Shown here in pieces: positions 1-11,336 of a stretch of DNA of 64,000 bases (the stretch's first letter is position 1; the number at the start of each line of letters is the position of its first letter). Source of the stretch: Branchipolynoe longqiensis (Eukaryota > Annelida > Polychaeta > Phyllodocida > Polynoidae); contig CM059191.1 in assembly GCA_030323885.1 (NCBI GenBank), positions 1,178,001 through 1,242,000 on the forward strand, in the 5' to 3' direction. The translations under genes and the position numbers were made by a program. The notes below the pieces were generated by a model. That model was not told where the DNA came from and ran no database searches. It worked only from the letters and a program-made list of their open reading frames with translations.

Positions 1-215
1 TCCATACGTGAGCTCCACTACCATATGGTGGCAGCCGGGACTGCTCCGTCACCATTGCAGTTTACTTCGTTAGGTGGCGGTATGGTAGCCGCTGGGCAGC
101 GCCACGACAGGGCTGCCCTCCACTGTGTGTGGCTAGCGTAGCCCCCCCCCCCCCCCCCCCCCACCAAGGAAAGTGACATGGGACCGAGCGGGTCAGGGGG
201 CAAACACTTGATTGT
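1..215 (-). repeat. Dispersed repeat with a long C/G run, copy 1
   Basis: This segment is an inverted copy of 2600-2825. Both contain a long homopolymer (C at about 141-162 here, G in the other copy) flanked by a motif reading GCTAGCCACAC on the G-rich strand, then a GTGG-rich end. The two copies face each other across a NUP98 exon. No coding potential is supported, and the short open frames here follow the homopolymer. The superfamily is not recognised. Confidence 0.6.
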
Positions 216-344
216 GGCCGCTGCGGTGAGCGGAGGTGAAGACGTAATAAACGTGTGGAAGCAAACATGATCATTCCTCCTCCTTCCCGGGTGGTTTACT
301 TCATGGGAATCAAGTTATGGGCGGCTGACAAGGGCCCATCACAC

Positions 345-566
345 TACTCAGCCTGGCACTCGGCATTACTATACATTATAATAGGGTAAGGACTATTTAG
401 CACAGTGTCAGGATAATATGAGTGAGTTGGATATTGGTCATAGTGTCGATGGCCTGGTCTCCCTGTCGGGCAGTACTAGAAAGTCGCCTGAGTAGTATAC
501 ACTGTCACAAGTCGCTACCTGTCCTGATATGACCTTAGATGTTGCCATGATGTAGAACCACAACAA
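345..566 (+). mobile_element. SINE-A fragment (tRNA head missing)
   Basis: This matches the body of the commonest SINE in the window. It has the 'CTGGCACTCGGCATTA' block, 'GTGTCAGGATAATATGA', 'GGGCAGTACTA' and the 3' segment 'CTGATATGACCTTAGATG' followed by an AAC-rich tail. The tRNA-like head seen in the copies at 4918 and 20872 is absent, so the copy is 5' truncated. It lies immediately upstream of the first NUP98 exon of the window. Confidence 0.7.
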
Positions 567-592
567 TCAAGAAATCATGTTAATTCCATCAG

Positions 593-3500
593 GTATCTGT
601 GTACGCCCACTGCAAACATCTCGGATGCCCTGCAAGAGTATGAGCGAGCCTTCACCGGATCGAGCGCACTGGGCACCTACGCTTGCCTGCCCTTACCGCC
701 CTACCTAGAGGACACCGTCGACAAGTTGTATGCGGAGGAGGAGGTGGACGATCGCTATGTGGTCCGGGACATGTGTTACCACCTCGTGAAACTCTACTCT
801 GACAAGAGTCACCGCCTCGAAAGGATCCTCACTCCAACAACATCCACCTCGAACCACCTCGATCTGACACTCAGGTAGACGCTAGAAGAACGCTACACGT
901 CCAGTGGGATTCTGTGTGAAGTATCGGGTATATTTAGGTAGACACTTGCAGAATTCTATATGTCCAGCGAGATTCTGTATGAAGTATGCAGTTTATTTAG
1001 GTAGACACTTGTAAAATTCTCTATATCCAGCGAGATTCTGTATGAAGTATGTGGTTTATTTAGGTAGACACTTGCACAATTATATATGTCCATCTAGATT
1101 CTGTGTGAAGTATACAGTTTAATTAGGTAGACACTTGCAGAATTATATATGTCCAGCGAGATTCTGTGTGAAGTGTACAGTTTATTTAGGTAGACACTTG
1201 CAAAATTCTATATATCCAGCGAGATTCTGTATGAAGTATGTGGTTTATTTAGGTAGACACTTGCAGAATTCTATATGTCCATTTAAATTCTGTGTGAAGT
1301 ATACAGTTTAATTAGGTAGACACTTGCAAAATTCAACATGTCCAGCGAGATTCTGTATGAGTATGCGGTATATTTGATACTGTACTTCATTCTGCCCTGT
1401 CAAATAACACGAGCAGCATTTGAAGTCAATTGTTTCTCAGCTATAGTTCAGTACATGTGCAGTCCAAAACCAAAAAAAACGTGATTTTGTATGTGTCAGC
1501 ATATGCAATGGTCTGAATGGGTCGACTGATTTTGAATGTGCCAAAGCTGAAAGCTTCAGCCCACTCCAGACTGTTGTATATGGGTACACTTATGTAAGCA
1601 GACTGTTTCGTTTTTTGTGGGTTTTCTTGTAAATGAATTTTATTCATATATATCTTTTGTCAGTGCCGTAGCACTGGTCTTCTGACCTGAAGCATTGAGA
1701 GGTATATAGATATTTACACACACAAACTTTACATGGTTTATATAGTAAATTGAAGTGTGAAGTAAATTCTGAATTTAAAGTACACAATGCAATAAGTAAT
1801 GAGTAGGAGGTATATTAAATCATTTTAAATTTAATTGCAAGGTGGTTTAGGATTTCCAATTCAATAGATACTAATACCTTTAATTACTTAGTCTTAGTTC
1901 AATGTGATCAGATACTCTTGTATTTATTATGTTATTTTGTACGAAGTTAGTTGGAGTATTTTTGTGTTAGTAAGTCAAGATGTCTTAGCTATTGATTTGT
2001 TTTGTTGATAAATAAATCAATTTATTCGTTGGTGTCAAGAATGAGGAATCCCGATGTTGGTGGGAAGGGACTATAATGATTATAATGAGAGGAGCTTCGT
2101 GTAAATGTGGTTCAGCTAGTTCAGCCAGTAACTGACCGTATGACTTTTGGGTGTTGCAGCTGGCATATGCTGCAGGTGTTACAGGCGTTGGAGTACCAGC
2201 ACCTGTCGGACTATGCCACAGCCAGCGTGACAGCCGGGTTCGCCGCCCAACTCGAGGCGCTCGGACTGTGGCACTGGGCCGTCTTTGTCCTCCTCCATCT
2301 CCAGGACGCCGAAAGGTAACTAGCGACTCATCACTAGCACACAATGTAAAGTCACCACAATGTACTTTCATGCTGATTGGCAAAATATCAGGGATCCATT
2401 TCTCAGCGAAATCGCTGATTACAGCGAAAACTGGAGTTTCTAAATCAGCGGGTGAAATCCTGTCTGTGAAAAGACGTTAACTTTGAATTATTTGTTAGTC
2501 GTGAAGTCTTAAAACAGTTGGAATTTCAATGCCAAAATATGTCCGAGTAGGTGCTAGATTACACCATTTGAATTGTAGGTTTAAAAAAGATTCTCTAGGT
2601 GGCATGCCCCCGGATACCCCTAGTTTTTCAAGTGACCCGCCCCCTAACTCGCTCCCACATCGCCTCTATAGGTGGGTGGGGGGGGGGGGTGCTAGCCACA
2701 CGCAGTAGAGGGCAGTCCAGTCAGGGCACTGCCCGGTGGCTAGCGGCCCGCCACCTAGCGCAGTGTAACTGTGTAGGTGTGCGGTGTAGTCGTTGCAACC
2801 ATCGCGTGGTAGTGGACCTCATGTACAGACTACTAGTACTACACATATAAAAACAGGTGCAATGAACTTTTTTTTTTAATGGATGCGTAATAGTTTTTCA
2901 TGCCGGCCCCTCTGTCTGCTCACCATTGTTATATGCTGGCCCCTTTGTCTGCCTGCCACTGTTACATTGCTACATCCCGGCCCCTCTGTCTGCCCACCAC
3001 TGTTACATTGTTACATGCCAGCCCTCTGTCTGCCTGCCATTGTTACATCCCGGCCCCTCTGTCTGCCCGCCACTGTTACATCCCGGCCTCTCTGTCTGCC
3101 CACCATTGTTACATCCTGGCCCCTCTCTGTCTGCCCGCCACTGTTACGTCCTGGCCTCTCTGTCTGCCCACCATTGTTACATCCTGGCCCCTCTGTCTGC
3201 CCGCCACTGTCACATCCCGGCCTCTCTGTCTGCCCACCATTGTTACATCCTGGCCCCTCTGTCTGCCCGCCACTGTTACATCCCGGCCTCTGTCTGCCCG
3301 CCATTGTTACATCCTGGCCCCTCTGTCTGCCCGCCACTGTTACATAATTACATGCTGGCCCCTCTGTTTGCCCGCCACTGTTACATAGTTACATGCCGCC
3401 CCCTGTGTCTACCCCAGCCGGCAGCACGCGGTGCGTGAGCTGCTCGGGCGCCACGTGTGCCTGTCACGTGATGCCGACTACACGGACCGCGAGCACTTTG

Positions 3501-6500
3501 TGCAGGAGCGGCTGCAGGTGCCGCCTGCCTGGCTGCATGAAGCGAAGGCGCAGAGGGCGCGGTCGGAGCTTCACCTGGCGGAGGAGGCGTGGCACTTGGT
3601 GAAGGCGGGCCGTTGGAACCGCGCGCACGGCGTGCTGCTCCGGCACGTGGCGGCCGACGCCATCATCAACGGTAGGCTGCCTTGCTTTTTATCCCGAAGG
3701 CTTCTTTTTTTAAAAGTTGCGTAGTCCGATTGTTGAGTTTCTGTCATTTTCTGAGATAAGTATATTAGGTTGTATCGTTATAATCTACCTTACTCTAGTA
3801 ACTTTTATTTCAAATTTCTAAATTTTGAGATATTTGAAGTGCAACCATGCAAATTTAATTTTGGCAAGCACACCAAAACTTTGATATTCTGCTTGCTGAT
3901 TGATTGATTGGTGGTTGCTTTACGCCGTGTCGGCAGCATAGGCCATATTCACGGCGAGAAATGTTTGTTTTTTGTTCAAACCATCGCTTTTACATGTAAA
4001 AGCAGACAATCAATTATGTGCCAATAGACACTCATTAAATTAGAAAGCTCACAATCATTATGGTCAAGGGAAACAAATTCCCATAGAAAAAGAATTTTTT
4101 TATTATTAATAATTGATAGAATCTATTTAGTAAACTATATGAGGTGGTACAGTCCAGCTGCCCTCAAAACGGCTAAAATGTTTTCTTGTTTTACTTTAGT
4201 AAAAAGGTCATGCATACTGTCTGCAGTGTAGAACTGTTGGCGCAGGGCCAAAAAATCAACGCAACTTAGTAAAATGTGTTTTTGTCAGCGGGGACTGACA
4301 GTGACACCCAATACATTCAGGGGGAGGTTCCCCCTTGAGCAGAAAAGCATGTGTAAGCCACGAGTGGCCAATACGGCAGCAGCTAAGGACCACTTGGACC
4401 CGCCGACCTCCCGCATGAGGTTCTGCAGTAACATGTTCTATTAAATCGCCTCCGTATTCCCTTCTGTGTGGCCACAAATGCTTAATATGTCTAAGCTAGA
4501 TATAAAGAATCAAATCTAGATAATTGTTTGGATTTTCAAAATTTGATGTTTTCATCGGACTATGCAGCTTTAATGAACAAACAAATTATCTTCCCTTTTG
4601 TTCTCCGCAAAATGTGATTGGAGGGGTGGGGAATTGGTAATGAGAAAGAGTTTTGTTTGTTTGTTTGTTTGTTTGTTTGTTTGTTTTGAGGTGATGTCAT
4701 CACTGCACGCTTTATTTGTGGCAGGTTGTAGGTTTTTGACTGCAGCTGAGCCAAACCAATGACTTGAAAATTGTGTGCTTGTCACCACCTAGCTTGGTGC
4801 CCGGTAAGGAGTAGTCAAATGGGCAGACCAATTGTTGGCAGTTTAATTGTCCCCCTGCTTAATCAATGAATGTGGCAAACAAAATTTTAATGGTAAAGCG
4901 CCTTAAAAGTCTGGGACCAGACGGGATGGCTGAATGAGTTAGAGCGCCCGTCTCCCGTGTTGGTAGGTCGTGGGTTCGAACCCTGGTCGAGTCAAACCAA
5001 TGACATAAAAATTTATACTTGTCGCTTCCTAGTCTGGCACTCGTCATTATTAGGATAGGATAGGACAAGGACTGGTAATGTGACTGAGTGGGATATCAGG
5101 TCATGGTGCTGGTGGCCTGGTCTTCCAGTGGGGCAGCACTATAAAGTCACCATGAGTGCGCACTGTCACAAGTCGGTACCCATCCTGATATGACCATAGA
5201 TGTTGCTAGGACGTAAAACAACAAACAAAGAAACCTTAAAAGTCTTCCTTTTGTTCAACCAAGTGTCAAGTGTTATAGTCGGTTGCCAATTATTAAGACT
5301 GGTCCTCCGCTCACCCATATTTGAGGGCTTGTTTGTTTGTTTGTTTGTTTGGGGTTTTACATCCTGGCAAAATCTAAGGTCCTATCAGTACGGGTACCGA
5401 CTTTGCGTATTCATGGTGATTTTTTGGGTGGAAGTGGGGGGTTGCCATCGTCTCTATAGTCTGGACCTAGCCCTTTAAGTTGACCTTCTTACTGAGCATG
5501 TGTTGATGACACTGAATAATGTTATTGTGTGTCTTCGCGTGCAGAGAAGTATGGTTACCTGAAGCGCTACCTCCGGGAGATGGCACCACCTGAGAACAGC
5601 TCCGCCATCCAAGACTGGGCAACCGGAGGCAAAGTCTTCCACGACTACATCACTATGATTGAGACGCTCGACGACATCAAGCAGGTAGAGTTTAAAATAA
5701 GGCAGGGACGCAACCAGATTTTGTCTGATATCAGAATTTTTAAGAGAAAGCTTAGTGTATATTTCAATATTTTTGGAGGCCTTCAGAGAATATTTCTTTT
5801 AGAGTTCAATATTTGTTTATAGATGCCTTTATGGTTGTTTGGTTTATATATAAAAAAAATATTAAAAAAAAGTTTAAAAGGGAAACAAGGTTTATTTATA
5901 CATTTTTTTAAGCCAATGATATATACCTGACTCAGGTTTCTCTGCCTCGCTGTCTTCCTGGTTCCTCCACCTTCCATATCCGTCTTTGTACCACCCACCC
6001 CCCTCTACACCTCCTCGACCCCCTCAACTCAACATCTAGTGACTTATTACAACATCACTCAACATCTAGTGACTTATTACAATGCTGTGCACATTGCACA
6101 AGTTGAACTAGGGTCGGGCTTATATTATGCCACCCTAATTTTCCCTGAATGCTTCTGGTCCGATGGCTCCTGCTGCCAGAGATTCCTGCCTCCCCACCCT
6201 CCACCCAACCCCCCACCCTCCAACAAAACGGTAAAATATTTAATATTTGTGTCTTATTGCTTGCACTGGTGGTGTGCTATATAGTTTAAATTTTAGATCA
6301 GTTTAAATAATGATCAGCTAATGTAAGTGTAATGACAACTATTAAATGTAATTGTTTAAAATTTATTACAGGGAGACCTGAATACATATGAACTGGAACG
6401 GCTACAGCCAGAGGTGACGTCATTGTGTAGTCGGATTGGGCATCTACCCTGTTACTCAGCCAAAGATAGGTGAGTGCTCTTAGAGATTAAAACAATATAT

Positions 6501-6935
6501 ATTTTAAATGTTCTTTTAAAATTAAAAGTGGTAAAAGCAAAAGATTATAGAATGGTCGATTATTAATATTATTTCCAAAATGGACCAAAACCTCTGGCGC
6601 CTGTTGAGGAAATTACGGGACCTGTTGATTTCTGGGTAAGCAAACAAATTGCTCTGTTCTTGTATTGTTTTCGGTTGGTGCTCTATGAATCAATACTGAT
6701 GAAACCCTTTTCCTGACCCGGCAGGTTGTGTCAGTCAGAGATGGCTAAGCGGACGGCTAACCTTTTGCGCATGCTGCTCCTGCTGCAGCAGTCGCATACA
6801 GGTGAAGGAAGTAAGATAATGCTGTCTGCCCGGCTTCTCGCCCCACACATCGCCAAGCTGCCACTGCCCGAAGACTACGCGCTGCAAGAGCTGCGCCACC
6901 TAACACGCGCTCACATGATCGAAATGACGTCGTGA
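593..6935 (+). CDS. NUP98: Nuclear pore complex protein Nup98-Nup96, C-terminal exons
   Basis: These are the last six coding exons: 593-874, 2160-2315, 3418-3671, 5545-5684, 6372-6469 and 6725-6935 (stop TGA). All have AG/GT borders, and the codon phases join without a break. The translated order (SDALQEYERAFTG, then SWHMLQVLQALEY, RELLGRHVCLS, PPAWLHEAKAQRA, APPENSSAIQDW, SEMAKRTANLLR, RLLAPHIAKLPLPEDYAL) follows the C-terminal alpha-helical Nup96 region of animal Nup98-96 to its normal end. Nup96 is a scaffold subunit of the Y-shaped Nup107-160 complex at the nuclear pore. It is made by autocleavage of the precursor; the FG repeats and the cleavage site would lie upstream of this window. 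Introns hold tandem arrays, SINEs and MITEs. No exon is damaged. Identification is from recognised family sequence; the exact 3' UTR end is not visible. Confidence 0.93.
873..1375 (+). repeat. Tandem array, ~61-bp unit, starting at a NUP98 splice donor
   Basis: About eight diverged units each begin AGGTAGAC and contain ACTTGCA, a GTCCAGCGAGATTCTGT block and a TTTATTT end. The first unit begins with the genuine exon border (AG|GTAGAC at 873-880), so every later unit carries a copy of the 5' splice site. The array lies wholly in the intron. Confidence 0.85.
1376..2159. other. NUP98 intron, no recognised element
   Basis: This is AT-rich intronic sequence between the 61-bp array and the next exon. 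It has no supported gene and no clear repeat. It ends in a normal acceptor (GTGTTGCAG). Confidence 0.6.
2600..2825 (+). repeat. Dispersed repeat with a long G run, copy 2
   Basis: This is the inverted partner of 1-215. It has a G run near 2677-2690, then the GCTAGCCACACGCAG motif and a CCGCCACCTAGCGCAGTGTAA segment that also occurs, diverged, in copy 1. It lies in the NUP98 intron before the exon at 3418. Confidence 0.6.
2897..3410 (+). repeat. Minisatellite, ~33-bp unit, ending at a NUP98 splice acceptor
   Basis: Roughly sixteen units of the type TGTTACATCC-CGGCCCCTCTGT-CTGCCCGCCAC. The last unit (about 3381-3417) grades into the functional acceptor, with CCGCCCCCTGTGTCTACCCCAG standing where other units have CTGGCCCCTCTGTTTGCCCGCC. 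Several long open frames cross the array on both strands, but they simply translate the repeat. Confidence 0.9.
3709..4573 (+). mobile_element. TTAA-type MITE (AAGTTGCATAGTCCGATG family), split by an insertion
   Basis: The ends are AAAAGTTGCGTAGTCCGAT on the left and ATCGGACTATGCAGCTTTAA on the right, an inverted-repeat pair next to TTAA. Uninterrupted relatives lie at 45742-46092 and 49156-49512. The internal 'TTGGCAAGC..GCCAAAACT' and 'CAAATGCTTAAT' landmarks are shared. A second element occupies 3893-4420. The TTAA target suggests the piggyBac or Kolobok superfamily. Confidence 0.75.
3893..4420. mobile_element. Retroposon inserted in the MITE, 6-bp target duplication
   Basis: The insert is bounded by TTCTGC at 3887-3892 and 4421-4426. 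The uninterrupted MITE at 45742 has this hexamer once. It starts with a (TGAT)n run followed by GGTGGTTGCTTTACGCC and GGCAGCATAGGCCATATTCACGGCGAGAAA. The same block recurs at 41515-41600. The short repeat tail suggests LINE-type retroposition, but the family is not recognised. Confidence 0.65.
4655..4688 (+). repeat. (TTTG)n microsatellite
   Basis: A pure run of GTTT units in a NUP98 intron. Confidence 0.9.
4918..5230 (+). mobile_element. SINE-A, full length, tRNA-derived
   Basis: The tRNA-like head has an A-box-like stretch (TGGCTGAATGAGTTAGAGCG) and a B box (GGTTCGAACCC). The shared body follows (AAACCAATGACATAAAAATT, CACTCGTCATTATTAGGATA, GTGGGATATCAGGTCATGG, GGGCAGCACTATAAAGTCAC). It ends CTGATATGACCATAGATG then GACGTAAAACAACAAACAAA. 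Pol III transcription with LINE-assisted retroposition is the expected mode. It is a reference copy for the family in this window. Confidence 0.88.
5325..5475 (-). mobile_element. SINE-A 3' fragment
   Basis: Reverse-complement copy of the SINE-A 3' part: (TTTG)n tail, TTTTACATCCTGGCAAAATCTAAGG, then CGGGTACCGACTTTGCG and ATTCATGGTGATTTT. The rest of the body is missing. Confidence 0.65.
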
Positions 6936-7812
6936 CGCAGTGCTGCTGACACGGGAACCGAGTTAAACTAGCTCACTGTGATGAATGCATCATGGTATCA
7001 AAAACTACATCATCCTTGTCGAAACAGGAACAAGCGGTAAAGGTGTGTGCCATGCGTGTCGTGCTGGCTGACGACTTGTCGGAATGTTACCTGCTGCCAT
7101 GAGGAGTTGTGGTGAGGTCCCTCATTGTGGGAAAATGTGTCGATGGATTCGGAACCCTGACCGGCTTTTTTCGGCCTGTTGGGGTTATCGTTTTTGTGGG
7201 ACAATATTGATGGGAATATTTTAGGAGTGACAAAAGGGAATTGGTGCATGTTCTTATCAAGGAATAACCTCCGAACTGTACCCTTTTCTAAATTGTGAGC
7301 TATTGGCAGCTCAGTGCTGCTAATTGGCAATGCAGCTTGGCTGATTGATCGAGTAGAGGTGTCACTGTGTCGCTGCACTAATTGACAGTGTGTCTCCACT
7401 AATCGAGTGTAGCTGCACTAATTGATACTATTGCAGTGCTAATAGATACTATAGCGAAGATAATGGATGCCATAGCAGAGCTGTTTGACAACGTACCAGC
7501 CTGCTGTGCTCAAGGGGCCTGGTGAATACCTGGTCTGGATGCGAATATCTGCCTTGCCTTACGTCCTACTATGCCACTGCTTTCTCACCGCCACAGAGGT
7601 GCAAACACTTGGGCGGGATCCCAGGTTTGTAGTGGTTCTAAGCGCTGTTGCTGTCACTCACCGCTGTTGCCAACCACTCTCCCACCACTGTCAATCAAGT
7701 GCTATCGCCAAGCTGAATGGCGACATATCTGGTATCACTGGGTCTTACAACTGTTCACGTTTGCAAGCCAGTATATTAGGACTATGAAACAGCTGCGATT
7801 GGTGGCCACCAG
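6936..7812 (+). other. Probable NUP98 3' UTR and downstream DNA
   Basis: No coding exon is supported after the stop at 6935. I could not fix a poly(A) site. A 129-codon open frame runs antisense at 7010-7399 but shows no recognisable domain. Short repeats of the phrase 'CACTAATTGA' occur around 7375-7450. Confidence 0.4.
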
Positions 7813-7813
7813 C

Positions 7814-8176
7814 AGGGATGAAAGATCTCCGCGATTTCACGGATTTCCTGTGATTTTTTATATTTACCGATCGACGTTAAACAAAATGCCAAAGAATCGG
7901 GATGTATGTGGCAACAATGGGTAGTTTGAATCCTGTTCTTATTGAACCTTAAATGTTGCTAGAACATGAAACCCAAACAAGAACAAGTTAGATATGGGTG
8001 ATAATATAGGCACAACACGGCTAGTTGAAACCTGACTTCTGGTATTTTCCTGCGATTCCCTGACAGTGCTAACCCTATCCTGGGAAATCTGCGTTTTCAC
8101 AGAAATTCGCTGGTGGTATAATAATCTGTGCTTGATTTGCGCGTTTTTTGTTGGAGACCACTTTCATCCCTGCACC
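7814..8176. mobile_element. MITE with hAT-like ends (CAGGGATGAAAG)
   Basis: The ends read GCAGGGATGAAAG and CTTTCATCCCTGC. Inside the left end is ATCTCCGCGATTTCACGGATTTC, which recurs at 19340-19700. CAGGG...TGAAAG ends are common in hAT-derived MITEs. An exact 8-bp target duplication is not clear, so the superfamily is tentative. Confidence 0.55.
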
Positions 8177-8179
8177 CTA

Positions 8180-9110
8180 GAACTGTGCATAACATATAAA
8201 GTCGAACATCAGTAACTGCACTTAGCACACAAAGTGAACACAATGTTGTCTTTAGATGGGTCTTGGGGAGTCTTATGGAGAGGATCCCTTGCTGTTGGAG
8301 TGCATTGCATGAGGTATGAAAGAAGGGAGACGGTTACACTGATTCAGTTTGCGCTTTAAAGTTGTGTTTACACAACTCAAGTTATGGGCGGAGTCTTGAT
8401 GGATGCGTTTATACTCCGCTGATACCGGCTTGACGAAAGGGTGACAAGTCTTGTCTGTTCTTTGGTGTTCATACGCTGTGGCCATTTTACAGCTTGACTG
8501 AAGATAATCAATTCAACTCCATCCAACTGACTAATTCACCTCTTTAGCAAATAGCCGGAGAGTGGGGGGGATTGGTATTATTTCTGCATGTTGAGGTTGG
8601 GCCATTATTCTTTATCGTTCTTCTCTTTTTTTTCTTTTTCGCGTATGTGTGTGAAATGGGAAGTAGGTATGGTGATTTCAAATATCGTGTTTAAAAAACA
8701 CCAACAATGTTAGAATAGAAATGTTTGCTGTGTGAAAGGAAGTAGGGATGCTGGTACGATAGGCTGAAATTGTCTTGCTTTTACATGTTTAATTCTTTCG
8801 TAATAATACACAGAGTTTAGGGAGAACTTGGAATTTTTTATGGAAGGAGGGTAGTGAAACTACAATTTTTACCCCAATATTTTTAGTGCACAATCAAGAC
8901 GGATTCCATAGCAGGGAAACAAAAGTGAATTTTGACAATGTGTCTGAATGGTGTATGGCAGTTTCTTGTGGGGCTTTAATGGTTAAATAATGGTGATGGG
9001 CTTAACTCTACTGATGCTCTTACCTGGTGAGGATAGTAGATCGTTAGTTGTCTCTCCTCTGGCAGTATACCGCGGTAGATTCAGCAGAAGGTCAAAGGTT
9101 AAGGATCAGT
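8180..9110. other. Intergenic stretch, nothing recognised
   Basis: AT-rich DNA between a MITE and the 105-bp shared block at 9118. It has no long open frame and no clear tandem or inverted repeat. Confidence 0.5.
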
Positions 9111-9117
9111 GGGAAGT

Positions 9118-9230
9118 CATCATCATCATCATGCTGTCAGTCATGCTGAGACAAAGACTGCTTTCATTACTTGACTGCCGCTCTCCATTTAGCTCTCTGC
9201 TGTGAGAGTGATGTCCATGAGTCGGTTTCA
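9118..9230 (+). repeat. Shared ~105-bp block, copy 1
   Basis: From CATCATCATCATGCTGTCAG to GATGTCCATGAGTCGG this matches 20333-20437 almost base for base. It probably belongs to a larger dispersed element whose limits I cannot define. Confidence 0.6.
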
Positions 9231-9771
9231 TGAAAGCTGCCTGCAAAAGTGTTGCTGCTGGCTTTTGCAAGTTACCAGCAGCACTCTCTCGGGGAGCAAA
9301 TAGAGGTTTCACACCGGCAAGAACATGTCCAGACAGGCGCAAAACTATTTGTCCCTGCAGTGGCTGGTCGGGAGATGTTGGGAGTTCCATACATCAACCG
9401 CCCTTAATGCTGCCACAGTGACATGGTTTTCTGTTTATGGTTTGCTCCCTTCGCCTTCGGTTCTGTCAAGAACCTGTACCACAAGGCAGTGGTTTACAAC
9501 TCTGCAGGGCATGGGTGTCAAACTCCCTGAGGTATTGCAACACCTGCATACCTATGTGGTAGTGGGAAGTATTGGTCTTATAATTAATGCCTTGTTCACA
9601 GTTGTCAACACTTTCCCATTCGTGTAAAGCATGCCTGCCACGGCAAGAGGGCGACTTGGTTAGTGTATTATTCTTCTTTTTTTTAAATTCAACAAATTGA
9701 ATATTGGTTTTTCAATGACAACTAATCAACATTATATGGTACTAATTGGGGAAGTAAGCGCTATCTGAGAA

Positions 9772-10111
9772 AACATCAACTGAGCATGGGACCGACTTTA
9801 AATGGTCCATTTAGGGATGTGGTCGGTTTAGGGAGTTTGTTTTATCGTTACAATAATACTGTAGTGGTCTGCTCTGCCCTCTCGGGCAGGGAGCCGCATA
9901 GACAGGTAGGCGTGGGTAGTATGGTGATATCGGGGAGCCTGAGTGGGGTGCACATTGGCCCGGAATGCAAAGAGATGTGGATTCGATCTCGCTCTAGGCG
10001 CAATATTTCCCATTTTCATCACCCCCGCGACAATACCATGGGCGATGGTTTAGGACCCAAATAAAACGATCGTTATAGGGGAGTGGTAGATCTGTGGAGG
10101 TTTTACTGTAT
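9772..10111. mobile_element. Tigger/pogo-like MITE split by a SINE
   Basis: The left half (GACCGACTTTAAATGGTCCATTTAGGGA) and right end (GTGGAGGTTTTACTGTA) match the uninterrupted copies at 10262, 19711 and 38394. ACAGTAAAACCTC ends with TA targets are typical of Tc1/mariner pogo-group MITEs. A SINE-C lies inside, flanked by ACAATA at 9850-9855 and 10030-10035. Confidence 0.7.
9856..10029 (+). mobile_element. SINE-C (tRNA-like B box), nested in a MITE
   Basis: This contains GGGAGCCGCATAGACAGG, a head-like GAGCCTGAGTGGGGTGCAC, a B-box-like GGATTCGATCTCG and TATTTCCCATTTTCATCACCCCC. Copies on the - strand lie at 32970-33180 and 33270-33490. The hexamer ACAATA flanks it on both sides. Confidence 0.6.
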
Positions 10112-10261
10112 TCCGAATTCCTCTGGTCTCAGAAAGTTGAAATCGAACACACTGGGTCACAGATTCAGCTTAAATGGCGGAAAGTAAAGGAGATGCTGAA
10201 TGCTTATGGAAATGTCGACGATTTCCTAGGCTGGCCTTCATAATTACACTAAAACCGCCTT

Positions 10262-10408
10262 AATCGACCGACTTTAAATGGTCCATTTAGGAAGGTGGTT
10301 GGTTTATGGAGTTAGAATATGGTTACAATGGTATTGTTAGGACCTAAATAAAGCGATCGATGTAGGGGAGTGGTTGATTTGTGGTCGGTTAGAGAGGTTT
10401 TACTGTAT
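10262..10408. mobile_element. Tigger/pogo-like MITE
   Basis: It runs from CGACCGACTTTAAATGGTCC to TTAGAGAGGTTTTACTGTA, a shortened uninterrupted copy of the family seen at 9772, 19711 and 38394. Confidence 0.7.
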
Positions 10409-11336
10409 ATACAGCACTACATCCGGTATTCAGGTATCAGGTAACACCTGTGAAATGTATCCTGTTTTATACACAATTCCTAGTGATCTCGTTTTGAACC
10501 TGGGGGTATCAAATGATCTACAAATGGAACATGGTCATGGTTACAAATTTGGTGGTAGTTTTTTTTTCTTTTCTTTTTCAAACTGCTTCAGTTTGAACAT
10601 GTAATTTCCACGGTGTGAGTGGTATATTTCCGCGTCTGTGAAAAGATAGCTGGTCTCCGAATTATGTTCCGAAATAGACCTTGGCAAGCGGTCAGTTCAA
10701 AGGTACTACTACTAAGAGGTAATCAGAATTATAATTTCGCGTTTTTGGTCAGGCTCAACATTAATGGTAAGCCAGGGCGGTGTTATTCCATGTGTGTATA
10801 TATATATAAGTGGAGTAAATTAAAATATCTGATTTTCGTGTGAGAAGCCGCATTTAATTTCAATTTTTAAGGAACGCCTGATTACTTTGTTGTTGTTTCA
10901 TATTTTATCTATTCGATGTGCAGCGATGACACTTGGTTACGATATGTTTTAGTATATTGCACTGACATGTAAGAGATTCTGTGTGATTTGTGACTCGAGT
11001 ATAAATAAGTATAAATATATACATATATATCGTTCTGTGTAGAACTGCGCTAGAGATAATTGTGAATAAACAGGAGTACATGAACGTATTTGTGACATGC
11101 ATTAAATGCTGATGCGGAAAATAATAAATATCTACCTGAAGATTACTTGACGGTGTCTGGGTTCTATTTTTAAAAGCGTGTTTTGTGGATATGCATGAAT
11201 TACGTAACGATGAGGTGTCGGGGTTATCCTGAACATGACGTAGGGATGTTTGTGACGTACACATTTTATTTTTAGTTCAGTGATGTCTGCCCTGTTAAAT
11301 CTATTAGTACCTGTGATCAGCGAACACTATTTTCAG
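10409..11336. other. Intergenic stretch, nothing recognised
   Basis: AT-rich sequence with short open frames only. No repeat family seen elsewhere in the window is recognised here. Confidence 0.45.

Noticed and set aside
2883..3438. Long overlapping open frames of 150-170 codons on the + strand, and 108 on the -
   Set aside because: They translate a 33-bp minisatellite, and the frames stay open only because the unit length is divisible by three.
4918..4996. tRNA gene candidates (A and B boxes) at this and about ten similar sites
   Set aside because: Each is followed by the same non-tRNA body or occurs as a damaged fragment. They are SINE heads, and no free-standing cloverleaf was found.
7010..7399. 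129-codon antisense frame after NUP98
   Set aside because: No recognisable domain and no splice or promoter signals. It lies in the probable 3' UTR of NUP98.
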